Part shown: positions 14,769-20,443 of the stretch, piece by piece | Position numbering within the stretch: position 1 is the first letter of the stretch | Layout: each line of letters opens with the position of its first letter | Assembly (NCBI GenBank): GCA_964427825.1 | Contig: CAYRUU010000017.1 | Span: forward strand, 1-20,443 | DNA length: 20,443 nucleotides | From: GCA-2747515 sp964427825 | GTDB lineage: Bacteria; Patescibacteriota; Minisyncoccia; Moranbacterales; GCA-2747515 | Reading direction: 5' to 3' | The notes under the pieces: model-generated | Told to the model about the DNA's origin: nothing | The model's database searches: none | What the model saw: only the letters and a program-made list of their open reading frames with translations | Made by a program: the position numbers and the translations under genes

Positions 14769-16778
14769 ATGAACACGCGTTTATACACTATTACTCCACC
14801 ACGTCTCCTAGTAATCAGTGCAATGGCACTACTTGGGATTTTGTGTTGTGTCATACCCACGTCTCACGCCGTCAATATGGATCGCTGGTATGGCTTGCGT
14901 GACGGTGTCGTCTATATGCGCATGATGACAAACCAAAAAGCCACTACATCCTATAGCAACGTGTGGGCATACGAAGGATCGCAAGATCGCCTGTATTTTC
15001 AAGCGCCCAACGGTGAAATGCTTTCCAAGATCATCTTGCTGCCAACCGACAACTTAGCAACACGCAAAGACACGCTCACTGCGTCAAAAGGCTCCGGCGA
15101 CTATCGTTTTGAGGTCACGGGATACAGTTTCAGAGAGACTGCCCTTCTACCGCCAACCACTACAACACCGTCAGTATTTGAACCCGCCAAAGTCCACACG
15201 TCACTCAACCTTCCAGCATCAAATATCAGTCTCTATTTCAACGTCCCCGACAATGTCACGTCCTTTACATTCAACGCACGCTATGAAGCCGCCGGGGGAA
15301 GTAATAACTATGTTATTGTCTCACCATCAGGAAAGCGCTACTTCTTCACACCAGACAGTACGCTACACTATGCGACAAAACACCACTCCAAACTCCTCTT
15401 CCGCGACGTCAATTTTGAAAGCGGAACATGGGAGGTGGTTTTTACAGATTCTGGAAAAGCCGCTTTTTGGCTTGACTGTATTCCCAACCTCTTTGCCTAC
15501 AGGCCAGACAATCTCTTTACGCCGGAATTTCTCTCCGCAGCGACAACCATTACCGTATCTGATACCATTGCAGGCGCAACACCACTTCTGGGCGTTGCTG
15601 TAGAATCCATTATTTTCAGCACAGCCTACGAAGAGATGATTCAAAATCTCAATCCCGAAATGCTACACTACTACTTTACACCAAGTCGCACTGCCACTGC
15701 CGTGCCACCGCAACGCGCAGACGCCGCATCACATGGTCCGCAAGAGGAGTACATCATCCTTTCTCCACCAACAGGCACAACAGTATTATCCACACAGAAC
15801 TTTCTCACCGGCTTGCAACGTCTGCGTTCCGGCATCACCAACAAAAATCATCCTGAAAAAATGTTCATTTCTGCCTATGATGAACCCAATCTCCGCTTCT
15901 CTCTCACCGACCATACCAACAACTACACACCATTGATTGATGTCTATCGCAACGCCGATCCGACACTACAACTGCCACTGATGGCACCAGAGTCATCCTT
16001 TTTCATGAACGGACCTTTCCTCTCCAATAATGCCACACAAATTGGTGCTGACTGGCTCGCTTCCCTTATTACAAACAACCTCGTACCCGCGCATCCGCAA
16101 CAACCCCCAATGATTGCATGGCATGAATGGATGCACCGCGACATTCTTCGTACAGACTACTATACGGATGTCGTCAACTATGCCGCCTCACGCTTTCCCA
16201 CTATCAATGGCACAACACCTCTTCTCGCCATCCCACAAACAAACGTTTCCTCCGGTACATCAACATCTCCCTATGACCAAGATACCTTTTTTACCTCTCT
16301 TTGGATGTCCTCCATGTTTTCCAACGCCGCCAATACGGGAAAGCTCCATGCGCTTGGGTGGTTTATGTCCACCGATCAAGTCAACCTACACCCTAAAGGA
16401 CTGTATTCCATCGTTGACGGCGAGACAGATCTTGCCAATGCAAAAGTCGCGCCAAAACCCGTCTACTATGCCTATAAAATGATTTTGGATCATAAACTGG
16501 AAAATATTCTCACAAACACTGCTCCCCACGGCGATCTGATGGTCACAAGTATGACAAATGCCGCAAAGGACCGTATGGTCATTCTTGTCACCAACGTTGC
16601 ACCGCGCACCATCACCGCCAACATACAATTACAGACCGCGATGTTTGGATCCGTTACCACTGCAACAATGCAGACCCTGCAAGAAGGCAACACTGCAGCG
16701 CAACAGCATACCATCGCCAATTTGCAAAACACCACCATTGCGCCACGCAGTGTCAATATGATTTTTATCAATCGTTAA
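14769..16778 (+). CDS. Secreted protein, possibly a GH-A clan glycosidase-like enzyme
   Basis: A 669-residue exported protein I cannot name. The signal peptide is clear: a hydrophobic core (about 13-30) and likely cleavage after SHA (34). The following ~200 residues look like a beta-sandwich (SLYFNVPDNVTSFTFNARYE, then YVIVSPSGKRYFF). The middle (about 330-600) resembles a TIM-barrel glycosidase: FISAYDEPN with E372, IAWHEWMH with E453, then a late KPVYYAYKMI as in GH39-like enzymes. The last ~90 residues form another beta-rich domain (MVILVTNVAPRTITANIQL). E372 and E453 are candidate catalytic acids only. The ATG at 14769 fits both the signal peptide and the promoter. It converges on the repeat protein gene, 32 bp apart with no terminator seen. 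Confidence 0.62.
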   Translation: MNTRLYTITPPRLLVISAMALLGILCCVIPTSHAVNMDRWYGLRDGVVYMRMMTNQKATTSYSNVWAYEGSQDRLYFQAPNGEMLSKIILLPTDNLATRKDTLTASKGSGDYRFEVTGYSFRETALLPPTTTTPSVFEPAKVHTSLNLPASNISLYFNVPDNVTSFTFNARYEAAGGSNNYVIVSPSGKRYFFTPDSTLHYATKHHSKLLFRDVNFESGTWEVVFTDSGKAAFWLDCIPNLFAYRPDNLFTPEFLSAATTITVSDTIAGATPLLGVAVESIIFSTAYEEMIQNLNPEMLHYYFTPSRTATAVPPQRADAASHGPQEEYIILSPPTGTTVLSTQNFLTGLQRLRSGITNKNHPEKMFISAYDEPNLRFSLTDHTNNYTPLIDVYRNADPTLQLPLMAPESSFFMNGPFLSNNATQIGADWLASLITNNLVPAHPQQPPMIAWHEWMHRDILRTDYYTDVVNYAASRFPTINGTTPLLAIPQTNVSSGTSTSPYDQDTFFTSLWMSSMFSNAANTGKLHALGWFMSTDQVNLHPKGLYSIVDGETDLANAKVAPKPVYYAYKMILDHKLENILTNTAPHGDLMVTSMTNAAKDRMVILVTNVAPRTITANIQLQTAMFGSVTTATMQTLQEGNTAAQQHTIANLQNTTIAPRSVNMIFINR

Positions 16779-16810
16779 AACTACGTTTTCCATTCCGGAC
16801 ACTGCACATC

Positions 16811-18711
16811 TTACTTAAGGGCGTACCATGCGACACCCTCATAGGTCCATATGATGGGTGCGTATCGCTCAATGACCACATCCCTCTCTTCTTCCGAGAT
16901 GGTATAGAAATGCGCACGATAGACTGGCGAATAAAAGCGGTACAGCGGTCTCGTTGCTGTCGTTTGAGATACATTGGTATACCACGCAATACCCTCGTAG
17001 ACAAATTGCGCCTCAGGATATGCTCCATTAATAAGATGCTCTTTCTCATACGCATCGGCGGTATAGAAATGTTTTCTGTTTGTTTGTGACCAAAAACGAT
17101 AAAGGGGCTGTGTCACGTCGGCATCCGGTACATTCATTGCTTGATAGGCAATGCCTTCATAATTCCACACACTTGGTGCATACGACGCGATAATGTAATC
17201 TTTTTCCGCTTCACTGATAGTGTAGAAGTGTGTGTGATATTCCTGTGAAAAGAAGCGATATACGGGATGTTGTTTACGGATAATAAATTCTCGCACCACC
17301 AACGCCGTTGCAGCATTACCCGCACGATCTGTTNNNNNNNNNNNNNNNNNNNNNNNNNNNNNNNNNNNNNNNNNNNNNNNNNNNNNNNNNNNNNNNNNNN
17401 NNNNNNNNNNNNNNNNNNNNNNNNNNNNNNNNNCTGTTCGACATCGTCCGTGAATGTAAGGTTGGGTGGTGTGGTGTCTTGGGTGATGATAATAAATTCT
17501 CGCACCACCAACGCCGTTGCAGCATTACCCGCACGATCTGTTACAGTGATCGTACAATTCGTGTATGTGCCCGGTGCTAGTGTAGCAAAGGTGATGGTGT
17601 TGTTGCCTTGTGTTGCTGTTGTCGTTGCGGATGTGCACGCGCCCGTATAGGTGATGGCTCCGGCTTCCGTGGTGTGGAACGTGTAGTCCGGTGTGGAGTC
17701 CGTTGTGGGAGATGGAACGGCTGTGACTTGTGTGAGGACTGGTTTTGTTCGATCAATGTTGATGGGATATGCCGATGCTTTCGTTGCCGTATTCCCTGCG
17801 GCATCTTGCCCATAGAGGCAGATAAAGGATCCGTTGTGTTCTTCTGTGGTTTGATGCATGCTTTCCGTGTCAGGTCGTGTGTAGTTTGCACCATCGGCGG
17901 GACAGTGGCTGTCACCATTGTACATCCACTTTTTTACTGTAGCGTCATCCCATGCTGCGACGACATTGTCTGACATGACGGGACCCTGTTCGACATCGTC
18001 CGTGAATGTAAGGTTGGGTGGTGTGGTGTCTTGGGTGATGTTAATGGCATGTGCTGACACCATTGTCATTTTATGCCCGGAGGCATCTTCCGCATATACG
18101 CAGATATATGATCCGTTGCGCTCTCCGGTAGATTGATCCATGCTGTCCGCGTCGGTAAATGTATAAGATGCGGCATCAATGGCACAATTGCGATCGGGAC
18201 GATATGTCCATTTTTTTATCGTAGCATCATCCCATGCAACACTAATCCTATCGAACGCCACGGGACCTTGTGCAACATTGTCAGAAAATGTCAGCGCGGG
18301 CGGTGTTCTATCGTCATCGGTAATGACAAAAGGATTGACCGACAACATATTTGACAATTCGCCATTGACATTTTTAACGGCAATCGTGCAATCGGTGTAT
18401 GTTCCCGGTGGCAGTCCATTGAAACTCGTCGCACAATCCCGATTAGTATTGGCAACATAGAGATGAAAGATGATTGTATTGGTACCGGAAACAGCTGCTG
18501 TCGTCGTACTTGCACAGCTGCCCCCATAGACGATAGTGCCAGCTTCCGTGGAAGAGAAGACAAATTTCGGTGTCATATCGGTCGCTGGTGTCGTCACGAC
18601 CGTCACGGGCGCAATTGTTGGCGCAGCAACACATGTGTGCCACACACCTAACGACAGAAATATGAAGAACGCAAGAAATGTCACTATGCCATTTTTTTTG
18701 TGTATTACCAT
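16811..18711 (-). CDS. Large secreted repeat protein: Ig-like modules plus three DUF5648 repeats, interrupted by an assembly gap
   Basis: One gene split by the N gap at 17334-17433. It opens with a signal peptide (core ~10-27, cleavage near CVAA). Two kinds of Ig-like domain then follow: type Y (TTEAGAITYTGAC...GTYTNCTITVTD) and type X (TPPNLTFTDDV...AAWDDATVKKW...GSFICLYGQDAAG), in order Y-X-X-Y-X up to the gap. After the gap come DRAGNAATALVVREFII and three DUF5648 repeats with the mark YRF-S----HFYT----E--, each ending near YEGIAY. Each Ig type carries a conserved cysteine pair. The two halves are in different frames as drawn, but a gap of 443 + 552m bases restores one frame, giving at least 747 residues. 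Such proteins are typically secreted or surface adhesin-like; the role here is inferred. Confidence 0.8.
16814..17272 (-). repeat. Three DUF5648 repeats
   Basis: Three diverged copies of about 45 codons lie at 17138-17272, 16976-17110 and 16814-16951. Each has (V/L)YRF(F/W/Y)S, then HFYT, an acidic helix, and YEG(I/V)A at its end. They form the C-terminus of the secreted repeat protein. Confidence 0.8.
17279..17333 (-). repeat. 55-bp exact repeat A at the left gap edge
   Basis: These 55 bases recur exactly at 17488-17542. The match begins at 17279 (the preceding bases differ) and ends where the Ns begin. It encodes TDRAGNAATALVVREFII, the end of an Ig-like module. Confidence 0.95.
17334..17433. 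other. Assembly gap (100 N placeholder) in a tandem repeat
   Basis: Exactly 100 Ns, a usual scaffolding placeholder. Both edges are 55-bp exact repeats of sequence to the right. Following the repeats, the true missing length should be 443 + 552m bases with m zero or more. Confidence 0.9.
17434..17488 (-). repeat. 55-bp exact repeat B at the right gap edge
   Basis: These 55 bases recur exactly at 17986-18040, 552 bp away, then diverge. They encode ITQDTTPPNLTFTDDVEQ, the start of a type X Ig-like module. Repeat B ends on the base where repeat A (17488-17542) begins, which defines a 552-bp unit. Confidence 0.95.
17488..18040 (-). repeat. 552-bp (184-codon) tandem unit, one full copy visible
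   Basis: Repeat A (17488-17542), a 443-bp middle (17543-17985) and repeat B (17986-18040) form one unit of a type X plus a type Y Ig-like domain. The B-to-A junction at 17488 shows that a second unit must lie toward the gap. The period is a multiple of three, so copy number can change without breaking the frame. Confidence 0.85.
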
Positions 18712-18806
18712 ACCACATCACAAAAAATACTCCTATCCAGCATGCCTTATCGCGCCACCGGAGCACCAGGCAACAAACATCCCATAATATGTCGTGCACT
18801 CATTGA

Positions 18807-19136
18807 TCATTTGTCGCTCTCCTCGGTAGCGCGTATCATGGTCAGCAGCATCTTAAATTGCTCCGGTGCATCCAGAGCGTGCGGGTGATTGGCGGGCAGT
18901 TCAATCATACCGCCTTCGCGCACCGTGTGCGCTTCACCATCAATAGACACCGTGGCGACACCTTCAATAACCTGCACCAGCGCAGTGAATGGCGCTGTGT
19001 GTTCACTCAGCCCCTGCCCCTTGTCAAAGGCGAACAATGTCACCGTCCCCGCTGCATTTTTGAGAACCTCCCTGCTCACGACAGCGCCTTGCTGATAGGT
19101 AATAGCTTCTTTGAGGATCAAAATATCTTGCTGCAT
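18807..19136 (-). CDS. Small cupin-domain protein
   Basis: A 109-residue single-domain cupin (beta-barrel). The first cupin motif is GLSEHTAPFTALVQVIEG (42-59), supplying one His where the family often has two; the second is ELPANHPHAL (79-88), with two His. A metal site of reduced ligand number is therefore likely. Such small cupins have varied roles (sugar or quercetin-like binding, redox-linked sensing), and none can be assigned. The ATG at 19136 gives the family-like start MQQDILILKEAI; longer frames upstream overlap the DUF488 gene and are not credible. It follows the DUF488 gene by 13 bases and is probably cotranscribed. Confidence 0.85.
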   Translation of the reverse strand: MQQDILILKEAITYQQGAVVSREVLKNAAGTVTLFAFDKGQGLSEHTAPFTALVQVIEGVATVSIDGEAHTVREGGMIELPANHPHALDAPEQFKMLLTMIRATEESDK

Positions 19137-19149
19137 AGTATTTTCAATG

Positions 19150-19497
19150 TTACTTTTTAGAGAGAAATTTTTGGAGAAGGATGGCGTGATTGATGTGCGG
19201 ATCCTTTGCCGCGTAGAGTAATGTAACTGTCTTGTGTTTGGCAATGATGTCGCGCAGTTCGTCAACAGCGTCATTGTGTGCAAGCTCCTTGACATACTTC
19301 GCACCAAAGCTCTCAAAACGTTTCGGATCATGCCCGAACCACGTACGCAACGCCGGCGATGGTGCCACATCTTTAAGCCAATGCTTCACAGCGGCACGCT
19401 CCTTGGTGACACCCCGCGGCCACAGCCGATCCACCAAAATCCTCACACCGTCCTGTTTCTTCGGCTCGTCATAAATACGCTTGATTTGGAGAGTCAT
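19150..19497 (-). CDS. DUF488 family (YeaO-like) protein
   Basis: A 115-residue cytoplasmic protein of the DUF488/COG3189 family. Marks seen are IKRIYDEPKKQDGVRILVDR near the start, LWPRGVTKERA, HWLKDVAPSPALRTWFGHDP, and VTLLYAAKDP near the C-terminus. Length is normal for the short YeaO-like branch. The biochemical function of the family is not established. The ATG at 19497 (MTLQIKRIYDEP) matches the usual family start; an upstream in-frame start would add eight unconserved residues. It precedes the cupin gene by 13 bases and follows the FMN reductase gene by 46 bases, so all three could share a transcript. Confidence 0.9.
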   Translation of the reverse strand: MTLQIKRIYDEPKKQDGVRILVDRLWPRGVTKERAAVKHWLKDVAPSPALRTWFGHDPKRFESFGAKYVKELAHNDAVDELRDIIAKHKTVTLLYAAKDPHINHAILLQKFLSKK

Positions 19498-19543
19498 TGT
19501 CTTTGTGTTACATATGCCCACACATCCATCCTACCAGAACGTC

Positions 19544-20098
19544 TTATTTTATCAACCTCGCCCACTCGTCAAAAGCGACAAGTTGCTGTACGATCCTTTC
19601 CTGCACTTTTGTGCCAACCACATTGCCCTCCTCGTCAAAATCTTCGGAAAACGCATTGGCAAACACCTCCGGCTGCGGCAATACATACAGATTTAAGTAC
19701 ACTGCCATCTGTCGCAAGTGATATTGCGCACGCGAACTGCCCATGCCACCACCCGCACCCATGATTGCCGCAGGCTTTTTGGAAAGCAAATAATTATCCG
19801 GCTCGCGCGATGCCCAGTCCAGCGCATTTTTGAGCGCCGGTGCCAGAGAGTAGTTGTATTCCGTCGCAGCAAACAGAAAGCCGTCCGCCTCTTTCATCTG
19901 TGTAAAAAGTTTTTCCACCGCTGCCGGTTTTTGCGTGATATCCTCGTTGTAAAACGGCAGATCTGCCACATCCGCCATCACAATGCGCATGCCAGCAGGC
20001 GCATGCTCCTGCGCATAGCGTAACATTCCCCTGTTGGTTGACTTCTGACGCAAGCTCCCACACATCGCCACAATGGTCATTGTTTGATCATGATTCAT
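19544..20098 (-). CDS. NADPH-dependent FMN reductase family protein
   Basis: A flavodoxin-fold oxidoreductase that should bind FMN and reduce quinones, azo compounds or other acceptors with NAD(P)H. Seen are the FMN phosphate loop GSLRQKSTNRG near the N-terminus, the central ATEYNYSLAPALKNALDWAS, and KPAAIMGAGGGMGSSRAQYHLRQ, all typical of the family. From the ATG at 20098 it has 184 residues, normal for the group. Another ATG at 20080 (MTIVAMCGSLR) is equally family-like, and a GTG at 20113 is possible; none has a clear ribosome-binding site. An extended -10 lies upstream at 20143-20151. The physiological acceptor is unknown. Confidence 0.9.
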   Translation of the reverse strand: MNHDQTMTIVAMCGSLRQKSTNRGMLRYAQEHAPAGMRIVMADVADLPFYNEDITQKPAAVEKLFTQMKEADGFLFAATEYNYSLAPALKNALDWASREPDNYLLSKKPAAIMGAGGGMGSSRAQYHLRQMAVYLNLYVLPQPEVFANAFSEDFDEEGNVVGTKVQERIVQQLVAFDEWARLIK

Positions 20099-20142
20099 AA
20101 ACAATATTGTCACTGTATATCGTTACCGCTTACTCCATATAC

Positions 20143-20151
20143 AGTATAGCA
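20143..20151 (-). promoter_or_regulatory. Extended -10 promoter of the FMN reductase gene
   Basis: The minus strand reads TGTGC-TATACT, with no good -35. The predicted start is near 20136, about 38 bases before the ATG at 20098. It nearly matches the TGTGC-TATAAT at 7223-7233. Confidence 0.55.
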
Positions 20152-20327
20152 CATCCGCCACACTTTTGCTTATACGACAAAAGAAAGCACACTACATCCA
20201 TATCATTCCGACTGAAGTGAACAGAGACAACGCAGTGGAAAGTCTTCCCTTATTGACTCACGCCCCCTGACGTAAACCATTTCTTTCTTGCGAACCAAAA
20301 AGTGGCTAACCCTACCAGTCACAAAAC

Positions 20328-20353
20328 AAAAAGGCCCGCCCATAGCGCGAACC
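20328..20353 (-). terminator. Possible terminator for a gene beyond the right edge
   Basis: On the minus strand GGTTCGC / GCGGGCC can pair over 7 positions (two G-U pairs) around a 7-base loop, followed by TTTTTGTTTTG. It would terminate a minus-strand gene lying outside the window. Confidence 0.45.
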
Positions 20354-20443
20354 CTGTTGTCGATGCATCAGTCCGAGGATTCTCACGTCTTTCCCATCCG
20401 GATACAATACCAAATCGTAGAAATTCTATATTCCTATTTGAGA

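Larger units (their letters stand above)
20114..20443. other. 330-base terminal region without a supported gene
   Basis: Apart from the promoter at 20143-20151 and a possible terminator at 20328-20353, nothing convincing is seen. A 40-codon minus-strand frame enters from the window end and stops at 20319, but it overlaps the terminator hairpin and resembles no family, so it is not called as a gene. Confidence 0.6.

Noticed and set aside
16811..18711. Two separate genes or a true frameshift at the N gap
   Set aside because: The frame difference is exactly explained by the predicted gap of 443 + 552m bases, so a single gene is the simpler reading.
20319..20441. 40-codon minus-strand open frame entering from the right edge
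   Set aside because: It overlaps a probable terminator hairpin, resembles no known family, and has no visible start.
20400..20443. Minus-strand GAATTTCTAC near the window end resembles part of a Cas12a-type CRISPR repeat
   Set aside because: The required matching GTAGA arm is absent, there is no second copy, and no cas gene is seen.

Overview
The window looks like chromosome from a Patescibacteria (CPR) bacterium, most likely of the Parcubacteria group. This is inferred from gene content and protein style: a small membrane protein of a type common in CPR next to gyrB, a DUF3048 lipoprotein-like protein, a membrane-anchored lysozyme-fold protein, and secreted proteins built from delta-60, Ig-like and DUF5648 repeats. 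TGA is used as a stop codon, so the code is standard. GC is roughly even and genes are tightly packed. Many genes have no obvious Shine-Dalgarno site, and several promoters rely on an extended -10 (TGn-TATAAT type). I see no rRNA, tRNA, CRISPR array, transposase or phage structural gene.

Layout: (1) 81-393 is the broken remains of a delta-60 repeat protein. (2) 478-2864, minus strand, holds a GH1 beta-glycosidase, rlmH and a SpoU/TrmH-type RNA methyltransferase; the first two are coupled by an ATGA overlap. (3) 2937-3764 is a membrane-anchored lysozyme-fold peptidoglycan enzyme with its own promoter and terminator. (4) 4049-7110 is an apparent operon: small membrane protein, gyrB, and an acidic helical protein with an internal duplication. 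It ends at a strong hairpin terminator after a GC-rich 3' segment that may be structured. (5) 7266-10363 holds a holin-like membrane protein, rsmI, ruvA, rpsT and holA, with compact divergent and convergent junctions. (6) 10463-14636 has a DUF3048 protein, a decayed HAD-hydrolase start, and polA. (7) 14769-18711 encodes two large secreted proteins, one glycosidase-like and one a repeat-rich surface protein. (8) 18807-20098 has a cupin, a DUF488 protein and an NADPH-dependent FMN reductase. The last 330 bases hold no convincing gene.

The genes fall into genome maintenance (gyrB, ruvA, polA, holA), translation and ribosome modification (rpsT, rsmI, rlmH, SpoU methyltransferase), and the envelope or surface.

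The most informative observation is the 100-N gap at 17334-17433. It is bounded on each side by an exact 55-bp repeat. Following those repeats shows that the surface-protein gene contains a tandem 552-bp (184-codon) unit and that the gap really hides 443 + 552m bases. That length restores one continuous reading frame across the gap. Other points of interest are a PolA with a degenerate proofreading domain and Asp in place of the usual steric-gate Glu, two gene remnants, and several overlapping promoter/terminator arrangements. I did not find a clear new multi-gene system.
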